A stretch of DNA of 24,189 bases from DAOTVS01 sp034436375 (lineage in GTDB: Bacteria; Chloroflexota; Anaerolineae; SpSt-313): NCBI GenBank assembly GCA_034436375.1, contig DAOTVS010000138.1:1-24189 (forward strand), given 5' to 3'. Below the pieces are notes generated by a model. It did no database searches. It worked only from the letters and a program-made list of their open reading frames with translations, and was not told the origin of the DNA. Each line of letters starts with the position of its first letter. The stretch's first letter is position 1. Below, piece by piece: positions 1-7,009 of the stretch. A program made the translations under genes and the position numbers.

Positions 1-122
1 GCTGTGCGCATGGCCCTATTATAGGAAAGTGGGGAGTTGGTGTGTCAGGATCAGGGACGCCGGCGTCCCTGATCCTGACACACCAACTCCCCACTTTCCT
101 ATAATAGGGCCATGCGCACAGC
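1..122. repeat. Perfect 122-bp palindrome at window edge
   Basis: Bases 1-61 are the exact reverse complement of 62-122, with no mismatch and no loop (centre 61/62). The right arm holds the last eight codons and TAG stop of cinA plus its 3' flank; the left arm repeats them in the other orientation. Natural terminator hairpins do not normally duplicate coding sequence perfectly, and the feature sits exactly at the window edge. A fold-back assembly or amplification artefact seeded on a shorter genuine palindrome after cinA is the simplest reading. A real long inverted duplication cannot be excluded. Confidence 0.95.
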
Positions 123-1289
123 ATCGAGGGCGACATGCTCTACCCAGGGCACGGTGAGCTCGACCGGCCGGTTGGAAAAATCGCGCACCTGGGTGACGGC
201 AGTCTCGCCGGTATCCAGGGCGATCAGGGCGGTAAAGGCCGACTTGTCGCCGCGCGCCAGGATCGCAAGCCCCAAATCGGCGCCCTGGGCCTCGCGTATG
301 CGGCGTGCGGCCTCGATGGCCAGCTCTTCCGTGGGCTCGGCGGCCGGCAGCCCCAGCCCTTCCAGGGCCGACTCGGCCGGCGCTACGAGCCCACCCTTGA
401 ATTGCTTCGCTCCCTTGACCGTGCTCAGGCGGCCCGTAATGGCGCCGCCGGTGGAGGTCTCGACCACGGCCAGGGTCTTGTTCCGCTCCGCCAGCAGGCG
501 CATGACGACGCTTTCGAGGGTCTCATCATCGGCGCCATAGATGGCCGTGCCCAGGCGGCTGCGCAGGTCGGCTTCGACCGTGGCGATGAGGCGAGAGGCC
601 TCTTCTTCGCTGTCAGCCTTGGCCGTGATGCGTACATCCGTTTGCCCTGGATGGGCGGCGAGGCCCACGGTGGGGTTGGCGAGGCGCTCGAGGTCGCCGA
701 TCTTGTCGTCGATTGCGCTCTCGCCGATGGAGACGGTGTGCAGGTTGCGCACCTTGATGACGCCCTTGAGCCCGAGCTTTTCCCGCAGGTAGGGGATCAC
801 GTTGTGTTCCATCAGGTAACGCATCTCGGCGGGCACACCGGGCAGGCTGATGATAATGCCCTGGGGGTCTTCGACAATAAAGGCGGGCGCTGTGCCCACG
901 GGGTTGTGGATGACGGTGGCGCCCTGAGGCAGGCGGGCCTGGCGAAAGTTGTTCTCCGTCATCTGGTAGCCGCGGCGCCGGAAAAGGGCGCCGATCTCAT
1001 CGATCAACTCTGGGCGCATCTCCAGGGGGCGATCGGTCGCAGCGGCGATGCCCTCGCGGGTCACATCATCCACGGTAGGGCCAAGCCCGCCCGTGACGAT
1101 GATCACGCCAGAGCGCCGCAGCGCCTCTCTGATCACGCCGGCGATGCGCGCCTCGTTATCGCCCACTGTTGTCTTGTAGTAGAGATTCAGGCCAATGGTC
1201 GTGAGCTGGCGAGCAATCCACGCCGCGTTGGTGTCGACGATCTCGCCCAGCAGCAATTCGGTGCCGATAGAGACGATTTCTGCTTGCAT
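99..1289 (-). CDS. cinA: CinA-like protein: MoCF domain plus degenerate PncC domain
   Basis: 396 aa, close to the usual length of full-length CinA (about 400-420). The N-terminal MoCF/MoeA-like nucleotide-binding domain is clear (start QAEIVSIGTELLLGEIVDTN; GGLGPTVDD at about 67-75). The C-terminal domain aligns with PncC/NMN deamidase, but the canonical ESCTGG is ETSTGG (277-282), and the stretch that should carry the catalytic Tyr and Lys reads LVAPAESA (about 301-308). The GIAGPxG loop is LARGDK. I infer that NMN deamidase activity is weakened or lost while the MoCF-type pyrophosphatase domain may remain. The start is supported by AAGGA 7 nt upstream, which overlaps the manC stop, so it is translated as the last gene of a manC-cinA pair. 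Its 3' end lies inside the edge palindrome. Confidence 0.9.
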   Translation of the reverse strand: MQAEIVSIGTELLLGEIVDTNAAWIARQLTTIGLNLYYKTTVGDNEARIAGVIREALRRSGVIIVTGGLGPTVDDVTREGIAAATDRPLEMRPELIDEIGALFRRRGYQMTENNFRQARLPQGATVIHNPVGTAPAFIVEDPQGIIISLPGVPAEMRYLMEHNVIPYLREKLGLKGVIKVRNLHTVSIGESAIDDKIGDLERLANPTVGLAAHPGQTDVRITAKADSEEEASRLIATVEADLRSRLGTAIYGADDETLESVVMRLLAERNKTLAVVETSTGGAITGRLSTVKGAKQFKGGLVAPAESALEGLGLPAAEPTEELAIEAARRIREAQGADLGLAILARGDKSAFTALIALDTGETAVTQVRDFSNRPVELTVPWVEHVALDAVRMALL

Positions 1290-1298
1290 AGTTTGTCC

Positions 1299-2408
1299 TT
1301 ACAACAAGTCATGCCGCCCGAGGGCTTGGAGCTTATCGATGACCTTGCGCACGTCTTGGGCGCGGCTCTTGGGGCAGATGAGGAGCACATCATCGGTATC
1401 GACGACGACCAGGTCTTCCACAGCGATGGTTGCTACGACGCGGCCTGGCGCATAGACCAGCGAGCCGCGTGTCTCGATGCTCAGGTGTTCGGTATCGCCC
1501 AGGACGACGTTGCCTTCGCCATTGGCCTCCATGATATCGGCCAAAGAAGCCCAGCTGCCCACGTCGCTCCAGCCAATGTCAGCCGGGACGACGGCAATAT
1601 CGGCCGCTTTCTCCATGATGCCAACATCGATGGAAACATTGTGGATGCCGTCCCACACCTTTGCGAGCACCTGATCCTGCTCGGGCGTGCCCCAGGCCTG
1701 GCCGATGAGCATGATCTGCTCATAGAGCTCGGGCAGCCACTGCTGGATAGCCTGCAGGATGATGTCGACGCGCCAGACAAAGAGGCCCGAGTTCCAAAAG
1801 TGGCGCCCACCGAGCACATACTCTGCCGCTTGCGCGGCGGGCGGCTTTTCGATAAAGCCGGCCACTTTGTATACTGGCACCCCGCTCACGCGATGGATAT
1901 AACGGCCGCGCTCGATATAGCCGTAGCCGGTTTCGGGGTAGGTGGGCTCGATGCCCAGGGTGACCAAGCGCCCGCTGCTGGCCGTTTGGGCGGCAATCTG
2001 AAGCAACTCGCGGAAGCGGTCGGGGTTGGCGATGACGTGATCGGCGTGCAGGGAGATCATGATACCTTCCGGCTCGATCTTGGCGAGCGCCATGGCGGCC
2101 AGGCCGATGCAGGGCGCTGTGCCACGGCCGGAGGGCTCGACGAGGATATTGCCCTCTGGGAGGTTGGGCAATTGTTCGTGCGCCTGGGCGGCATATTCGG
2201 CGCCGGTGACGACAAAGATGCGCTCGGCCGGGATAAGCGGCAGCACCCGGTCGACCGTGTTCTGCAGCATGGTGCGCCGGTTGACGATATCCAGCAGTTG
2301 TTTAGGGCAACGGCGGCGGCTACGCGGCCAAAGGCGCGTGCCCACGCCACCCGCCAGGATCACAGCAAATAGGGGACGGGGCATCGTGCGTCCCACTGTT
2401 GGCGACAT
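1299..2408 (-). CDS. manC: Mannose-1-phosphate guanylyltransferase
   Basis: 369 aa from the chosen start. Makes GDP-mannose from GTP and mannose-1-phosphate in the cytoplasm, for glycans or mannosylated solutes. The N-terminal nucleotidyltransferase signature LAGGVGTRLWPRSR followed by CPKQ lies at about 18-37. FIEKPP and FWNSGLFVW, typical of GDP-mannose pyrophosphorylases, follow. There is no fused phosphomannose isomerase domain, so this is the short, single-function form. The start at 2408 is preferred because AAGGAG stands 6 nt upstream; an in-frame ATG at 2453 lacks a good ribosome binding site and a later ATG (2384) would sit just before the core. Ends 9 nt before cinA. Its product has no evident metabolic link to its neighbours. 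Confidence 0.93.
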   Translation of the reverse strand: MSPTVGRTMPRPLFAVILAGGVGTRLWPRSRRRCPKQLLDIVNRRTMLQNTVDRVLPLIPAERIFVVTGAEYAAQAHEQLPNLPEGNILVEPSGRGTAPCIGLAAMALAKIEPEGIMISLHADHVIANPDRFRELLQIAAQTASSGRLVTLGIEPTYPETGYGYIERGRYIHRVSGVPVYKVAGFIEKPPAAQAAEYVLGGRHFWNSGLFVWRVDIILQAIQQWLPELYEQIMLIGQAWGTPEQDQVLAKVWDGIHNVSIDVGIMEKAADIAVVPADIGWSDVGSWASLADIMEANGEGNVVLGDTEHLSIETRGSLVYAPGRVVATIAVEDLVVVDTDDVLLICPKSRAQDVRKVIDKLQALGRHDLL

Positions 2409-2492
2409 AGCGAGCTCCTTCGCTCTGGGCAAAAGCCGACTTGATCCGGTCATAGGATAGCATCAGGCGCACTGTGCTTTATCAGTGCTGTG

Positions 2493-3626
2493 CTACTCGA
2501 TATGATAGGATGCTCGGGTTTCGCGGGTCAGAATGTAGCTCATGGCTCCTACCCGGTGTACCATACCTTTGAGTTCCATCAGAGAGAGCGCCGATGAAAC
2601 CTGAGCAATAGGCAGGCCACACCTGCGCCCCAGATCGTCAATATGGGCTGGCTCGCTGCCCAGGTGAGCGAGCAAGCGGGCCTCGGTGTCGTTCTCGGGC
2701 GCCAATTGCCGCACTTGCGCTTGCTGCGCGAGCATGGTCAGGTTGAGCTCTTCCAGGATATCTTGCACGTTTGTGACGAGTTTGGCCTCGCCGCGCTGTA
2801 AGAGCCGATTGGTGCCGGCGGAACGGCGCGAAAGGGCGCTGCCGGGCACGGCAAAGGTTTCGCGGCCTTGCTCGAGCGCATCGTGTGCGGTGATGAGAGC
2901 GCCACTTGTCTCGCCGGCTTCCACCACCAGGGTGCCCAGGCTCAATCCGCTGATGACCCTGTTGCGAGCCGGAAAGTTGCCGGCTTCGGGCCGGGCATCG
3001 AGTGGGTATTCGCTGATCACCGCGCCACTGGCCACAATGCGGCGCGCCAGGTCCGTATTCTCTGGCGGATAAACCTGGGCCAGGCCCGAACCCAGGACGG
3101 CAATGGTGCGCCCCCCGGCAGCTAATGCGGCATGGTGTGCTTCCGCATCAATACCGCGAGCCAGGCCGCTGATCACGGTGATGTGGTTGCGGGCCAGGTC
3201 GCCGGCCAATTGGCGCGCCATTTCCAGGCCATAGGCGCTGGGGCGGCGGGTGCCGACGACGGCGATGGCCCATTCATCATCGGCCAGCAGCGAACCGCGC
3301 AGATAGAGGACGGGCGGCGGCGAGCTGATCTCTCGCAGGCGGGCCGGGTAGGCTTCATCCTCCCAGGTCAGGACCGAGACGCCGGCGCGCTCCAGGCGCT
3401 CCATCTCACGGTCAAGATCCAACGATTTCCGGATCGTGAGCAGATTGGCCAATGCTCGCCGGTCGAGCCCGGCTGCCTGCAGCTCGGCTGGTTGCGCCAT
3501 CCACGCAGCTTCCAATGAGCCAAAGTGGTTCAGCAGGGCGCGCAACCGCACAGAGCCGATCTGGGGCACGATATTGAAGGCGACCCAATAACGCAGTTGT
3601 GTGCCCGTCACGGCTGGCCTCTCCAT
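2493..3626 (-). CDS. dprA: DNA processing protein DprA/Smf
   Basis: 377 aa. DprA binds incoming single-stranded DNA and loads RecA during natural transformation. An N-terminal SAM/HhH-like region (about 1-70) precedes the Rossmann core: VVGTRRPS (123-130), SGLARGID (153-160), FPARNRVISGLS (218-229), VEAGETSGAL (235-244) and GTNRLL (271-276). A winged-helix C-terminal domain follows (about 310-370). All signature blocks are intact, so it should be functional. The ATG at 3626 has little Shine-Dalgarno support; a GTG five codons in (3611) has GGAGAGG 6 nt upstream and may be the true start. Presence with cinA is typical of competence-associated neighbourhoods, though both genes are widespread in non-competent bacteria. 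Confidence 0.95.
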   Translation of the reverse strand: MERPAVTGTQLRYWVAFNIVPQIGSVRLRALLNHFGSLEAAWMAQPAELQAAGLDRRALANLLTIRKSLDLDREMERLERAGVSVLTWEDEAYPARLREISSPPPVLYLRGSLLADDEWAIAVVGTRRPSAYGLEMARQLAGDLARNHITVISGLARGIDAEAHHAALAAGGRTIAVLGSGLAQVYPPENTDLARRIVASGAVISEYPLDARPEAGNFPARNRVISGLSLGTLVVEAGETSGALITAHDALEQGRETFAVPGSALSRRSAGTNRLLQRGEAKLVTNVQDILEELNLTMLAQQAQVRQLAPENDTEARLLAHLGSEPAHIDDLGRRCGLPIAQVSSALSLMELKGMVHRVGAMSYILTRETRASYHIE

Positions 3627-3712
3627 GCATATTGGTCGCGAACGGCAGAGCAGGTGAGGGTGAGCGAGGAGTTGGGGGATGGTACGATCATCATTTCCAG
3701 CACCGGCTTTCC

Positions 3713-4309
3713 CTAGTCCAAAAGACCCGGGGGCAGGGCCACGGTCATGCGACCGTGCTCAAGATCGACCTCGCGGATCACGCTCTTGAGGGCAGGGACG
3801 AGGACCTCGCGGCCCTCCCCGGTAACGACATAGACGTCGTTGCTGCCGGTTTCCAGGATCTCGCTGATGCGGCCCAAGTTTTCGCCCTCGACCGTCCACA
3901 CCGTCAGGCCAAGGATTTGATGATGGTAATACTCGCCTTTGCCCAGGGGCATGGCCTCGGAGAGCGGGACGTAGAGGATCTCGCCCCGCAGGGCATCGGC
4001 CTGTTCTGGGGTATCTATGCCCCCCAACTTGAGGAGGATCGCTCCCTTGTGCAGGCGCGCCGCCTGCACGCGATAGGGGCGCCGCTCATCACCGACCAAG
4101 ATCTCGCGGAGCCGCGAGAATCGCTCAGGGAAATCGGTCAAGATCTCGACCTTCACCTCCCCCCGATAGCCCCAGGGCGCAAGAATGCGGCCCACGACGA
4201 GATCGGAGGGCGCGACTCTTTCTCCGGCGCCTGAGGATGAGGCCTCAGGCGCCGGAGGCGGGTGAGGGACGCGAGGCGGACGCGCCCCCGCATCGTGCGG
4301 CCGCCTCAC
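3713..4309 (-). CDS. rimM: Ribosome maturation factor RimM
   Basis: 198 aa, GTG start. RimM binds S19 and helps mature the 30S head domain. The family N-terminal strand LVVGRILAPWGYRGEVKVE starts near residue 37, followed by the RimM barrel (LREILVGDE, ILLKLGGIDT) and the C-terminal PRC-barrel (EYYHHQILGLTVW, GREVLVPALK). Typical RimM proteins are about 170-180 aa; this one carries about 36 extra N-terminal residues rich in Pro, Ala and Arg. The GTG overlaps the khpA stop (GTGA), implying translational coupling. No convincing start exists nearer the core. A perfect hairpin (4222-4257) lies inside the extension. Part of the conserved ffh-rpsP-khpA-rimM operon. Confidence 0.93.
   Translation of the reverse strand: MRRPHDAGARPPRVPHPPPAPEASSSGAGERVAPSDLVVGRILAPWGYRGEVKVEILTDFPERFSRLREILVGDERRPYRVQAARLHKGAILLKLGGIDTPEQADALRGEILYVPLSEAMPLGKGEYYHHQILGLTVWTVEGENLGRISEILETGSNDVYVVTGEGREVLVPALKSVIREVDLEHGRMTVALPPGLLD
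4222..4257. repeat. Perfect 15-bp inverted repeat inside 5' end of rimM
   Basis: Two perfect 15-bp arms (4222-4236 and 4243-4257) flank a 6-nt loop. They lie 52-88 nt into rimM, within the poorly conserved N-terminal extension and before the conserved core. The transcript would form a very stable GC-rich stem. It has no U-tract, so it is not an ordinary terminator; it may slow ribosomes or modulate rimM expression. Confidence 0.85.
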
Positions 4310-4533
4310 ACAATCTCCAACACTGCGCGGCGGCGCTTGCGCGCCGCGGCGACCCTGAGCAGAGTACGCATGGCGTTGGCCACACGTCCTTGCCGCCCGA
4401 TGACCCAGCCCTTATCGGTCGAGCGCACTCGCAGCTCATAGATGACTGCATGGGCGCCACTGGTCTCGGTGACTCGCACATCTTCCGGATGATCGACAAG
4501 GGAACGGGCCATGTACTCGATCAGGTCTTGCAC
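4306..4533 (-). CDS. khpA: KH-domain RNA-binding protein KhpA
   Basis: 75 aa, GTG start. A single type-II KH domain with the RNA-contacting GxxG loop visible as VIGRQGR near residue 45, and the typical ending RRAVLEIV. KhpA proteins bind RNA, often as a KhpA/KhpB pair, and influence division and sRNA-linked regulation in Firmicutes; the role here is inferred from the family. It lies 14 nt after rpsP and overlaps rimM, the usual location between S16 and RimM across many phyla. Length matches the family (about 75-80 aa). Confidence 0.93.
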   Translation of the reverse strand: MQDLIEYMARSLVDHPEDVRVTETSGAHAVIYELRVRSTDKGWVIGRQGRVANAMRTLLRVAAARKRRRAVLEIV

Positions 4534-4547
4534 TGCTGTGACCCCTC

Positions 4548-4838
4548 TCAGGCGGTAGCGCCGCCGGCTGCAGCTTCGGGAGCGGCCGGGGCGAGCTTGT
4601 CGAGGATGCCCAGGTCCTTCAGCATCTTGGCGACTGCCGGGGTGGGTTGGGCACCCTGATGCAGCCAGTGCAACGCACGCGCCTCGTCGATACGAATGGT
4701 CGACGGGTCAGTGCGCGGATTATAGTTCCCGATGATCTCGATGAACCGGCCATCGCGCGGGGAATCCGCATCGGCCACAACAACGCGATATGACGGCTGC
4801 TTCTTTGCGCCCACGCGACGCAGGCGAATCTTTACCAT
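4548..4838 (-). CDS. rpsP: 30S ribosomal protein S16
   Basis: 96 aa. Begins MVKIRLRRVGAKKQPSYRVV, the diagnostic S16 N-terminus, followed by GRFIEIIGNYNPR. The last 15 or so residues are an Ala/Pro-rich tail. S16 binds 16S rRNA early in 30S assembly. The ATG is preceded by AGGAGG about 12 nt away and by AAGAGG directly adjacent. A 117-bp leader separates it from ffh and contains a hairpin (4898-4925). Confidence 0.97.
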   Translation of the reverse strand: MVKIRLRRVGAKKQPSYRVVVADADSPRDGRFIEIIGNYNPRTDPSTIRIDEARALHWLHQGAQPTPAVAKMLKDLGILDKLAPAAPEAAAGGATA

Positions 4839-4897
4839 CCTCTTGAGTATCCTCCTGAATGTATGATGCCGTCCGAAAAGCGCCTGCCACAGCTGGC

Positions 4898-4925
4898 CGT
4901 GGGGTAATGCGCTCAGAGCCCCACG
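4898..4925 (-). promoter_or_regulatory. Hairpin in ffh-rpsP intergenic leader
   Basis: Seven-bp perfect GC-rich arms (4898-4904, 4919-4925) with a 14-nt loop, extendable across one mismatch. It lies between the ffh stop and rpsP start without a U-tract. It could be an S16 leader or an mRNA-processing structure; function is unknown. Confidence 0.5.
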
Positions 4926-4955
4926 ACCTTACGCTGTAGCTCTTTGCATCAACGC

Positions 4956-6278
4956 TCACTGGAACAGCGAGAATAGCCCCCGCCCCTTATTGCTCGACAT
5001 CTGTTTCATCATCCGTTGCATGTCACGGAATTGGCTGAGCAACTGGTTCACATCCTGGACGGAGGTGCCGCTACCTAGGGCAATGCGACGCTTGCGGCTG
5101 CCGTTCAGCACCCGCGGGTCACGCCGCTCCTGAGCGGTCATCGAGTTGATGATCGCTTCCACCCGCTTCATCTGTTTCTCGGTCATATCGGCCGGCATCT
5201 GGCGGCTGACCTGGCTCATGCCAGGGATCATCTCCAGGAGCTGGCTGATCGGCCCCATCTTTTTGATCTCGTGCAGCTGCTCGAGGAAATCCTCCAGATT
5301 GAAGGAAGCGGTACGCAGCTTCTCTTCCATCTTTTGAGCCTGCTGCTGATCAAAGGCGCTTTCGGCCTTTTCGATCAGGCTCAGCATGTCGCCCATGCCG
5401 AGAATGCGCGAGGCCAGCCGGTCCGGATAATAGGGCTCGAGGGCATCCGTTTTTTCGCCGGTGCCCAGGAACTTGATCGGCACCCCGGTGACCTTGCGGA
5501 TCGAGATCGCCGCGCCGCCGCGCGCATCGCCATCGACCTTGGTCAGGATAAGCCCTGTCAGGCCGAGACGCTGGTTAAAGCCCTCGGCCACCTGCACGGC
5601 TTCCTGGCCGGTCATCGCATCGGCCACGAGCAGGATCTCAGCCGGGCGCACCTGGCGCTTGATCTGCTCCAGCTCGGCCATCATCTGCTCATCAATCTGC
5701 AAACGGCCGGCCGTATCGAGAATGATGACGCTAAAGGCGCCGTTGGCGGCGCGTTTGAGGGCATGTGCAGCGACCTCGGGGGGGCGCACACGCGGGTCCT
5801 CTGCATGTACCGGGATATCGAGCTGGCGGCCCAATACTTCCAACTGCGCAATGGCTGCCGGTCGGTAGGGGTCCGCTGCGACCAGAAGGGGCTTTTGCCC
5901 GTCTTTGCGCAGAAAGAGCGCCAACTTGGCCGCCATGGTCGTCTTGCCTGAGCCCTGCAGGCCGACCAGCATGATAATGTGCGGCGATTGGCCCGAAAGA
6001 TCGAGCTTGGCCGGCTCGCCCAGCACGTGCACCAGCTCTTCGTTCACAATTTTGATGACTTGCTGGGCCGGGCTCAGGCTCTTGGTCACCTCGGCGCCGA
6101 TCGCGCGCTCCCGGATGGCGGCGATCAGCTCCTTGACGACCTTGTAGTTGACATCGGCTTCCAGCAAAGCCAAACGGACGTCGCGCAGGCCTGCGTCAAC
6201 GTCACTATCGGAAAGGCGGCCCTTGCGGGCCAGCTTTTCGAATGTCGCTTGTAGTTTATCGCTCAGGTTCTCAAACAT
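4956..6278 (-). CDS. ffh: Signal recognition particle protein Ffh (SRP54)
   Basis: 440 aa, normal length. Targets nascent membrane and secreted proteins together with 4.5S RNA and FtsY. The N domain (1-90) starts MFENLSDKLQ. The G domain has GLQGSGKTTMAAKL (106-119), DTAGR (188-192) and TKVDGDARGG (246-255). The Met-rich M domain (about 295-440) contains the RNA-binding stretch with SGTSVQDVNQLL and the tail MQRMMKQM. It is the first gene of ffh-rpsP-khpA-rimM and follows a near-consensus promoter at 6323-6351. The SRP RNA gene was not seen in the window. Confidence 0.97.
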   Translation of the reverse strand: MFENLSDKLQATFEKLARKGRLSDSDVDAGLRDVRLALLEADVNYKVVKELIAAIRERAIGAEVTKSLSPAQQVIKIVNEELVHVLGEPAKLDLSGQSPHIIMLVGLQGSGKTTMAAKLALFLRKDGQKPLLVAADPYRPAAIAQLEVLGRQLDIPVHAEDPRVRPPEVAAHALKRAANGAFSVIILDTAGRLQIDEQMMAELEQIKRQVRPAEILLVADAMTGQEAVQVAEGFNQRLGLTGLILTKVDGDARGGAAISIRKVTGVPIKFLGTGEKTDALEPYYPDRLASRILGMGDMLSLIEKAESAFDQQQAQKMEEKLRTASFNLEDFLEQLHEIKKMGPISQLLEMIPGMSQVSRQMPADMTEKQMKRVEAIINSMTAQERRDPRVLNGSRKRRIALGSGTSVQDVNQLLSQFRDMQRMMKQMSSNKGRGLFSLFQ

Positions 6279-6322
6279 AACACTTCCGCATATCGTGACT
6301 CCGGGCCGTCACTTGACGGACT

Positions 6323-6351
6323 ATTTTAGCTCAGGTTGCGGGTTTCGTCAA
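6323..6351 (-). promoter_or_regulatory. Sigma-70-type promoter for ffh operon
   Basis: On the minus strand, TTGACG (6346-6351), a 17-bp spacer and TAAAAT (6323-6328); each hexamer matches consensus at five of six positions. The expected transcription start is about 40 nt upstream of the ffh ATG. Confidence 0.75.
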
Positions 6352-6366
6352 ACGACTGCGCGGCGT

Positions 6367-6963
6367 TCAGGCGTAGCGCTCCTCTTTCCACGGGTCGGCG
6401 TGGTTGTTATAGCCGTTGCGCTCCCAGAAGCCGAGGCGGTCCTCCGCCAGGAACTCGAGCCCGCGCATCCATTTGGCGCTCTTCCAAAAGTACTTGTGCG
6501 GCACGACGAGCCGCAACGGAGCGCCATGCTCGGGGGTGAGGGGGGCATCTGCATAGTGGTGGGCGAGCAGGACGTCATCTCGCATCAGGTCCGCAAGGGG
6601 GAGGCTGGTCGTCCAGCCGGCCTCTGCGTGGATTTCCACAAAACGGGCAGCGGGTTGAGGGCGGATGCGCTTCATGAGCTCATTGAAGCGCACTCCTTCC
6701 CACACCGTGTCTAGCTTGCTCCAGCCGGTGACGCAATGGATGTCGACCACCTCGCGCGTACCGGGCATGGCCAGAATCTCTTCCAGGGTAAAGCGTAAGG
6801 GCTCTTCCACCAGGCCAAAGATGCGCAGGTCCCAGCGGGCGAGGTCAATCGTCGGCACTGAGCCATAGTGCAGGACGGGGAATTTCTGCGTGACGACCTG
6901 CCCGGGGGGCACGCGATCCGCCGATACGCCGGCCTGGAGTCGCTCCCGTGAGTTGTGGGCCAT
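6367..6963 (-). CDS. Sulfite oxidase-like molybdopterin-dependent oxidoreductase
   Basis: 198 aa, the short COG2041/YuiH-like single-domain form of the sulfite oxidase fold, lacking heme and dimerisation domains. The molybdenum-ligating Cys is in DIHCVTGWS (Cys77). Other family blocks are WDLRIFGLVEEP, TTSLPLADL, HGAPLRLVVPHKYFWKSAKW and the terminal FWERNGYNNHADPW. There is no Tat or Sec signal, so it is probably cytoplasmic. Substrate unknown. AGGAGG 6 nt upstream fixes the ATG at 6963. It follows selD by 46 nt and is probably co-transcribed with the selenium genes; that pairing is interesting because the enzyme itself uses Cys, not Sec. Confidence 0.9.
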   Translation of the reverse strand: MAHNSRERLQAGVSADRVPPGQVVTQKFPVLHYGSVPTIDLARWDLRIFGLVEEPLRFTLEEILAMPGTREVVDIHCVTGWSKLDTVWEGVRFNELMKRIRPQPAARFVEIHAEAGWTTSLPLADLMRDDVLLAHHYADAPLTPEHGAPLRLVVPHKYFWKSAKWMRGLEFLAEDRLGFWERNGYNNHADPWKEERYA

Positions 6964-7009
6964 GATGGACCTCCTCAAAGTGATCTACTCAGCCCGGCTG
7001 CAGAGGGTG

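Noticed and set aside
135..2372. 745-codon plus-strand open frame across cinA and manC
   Set aside because: It is antisense to two clearly conserved genes and spans both; composition is low-information Gly/Asp/His-rich, typical of GC-rich shadow frames.
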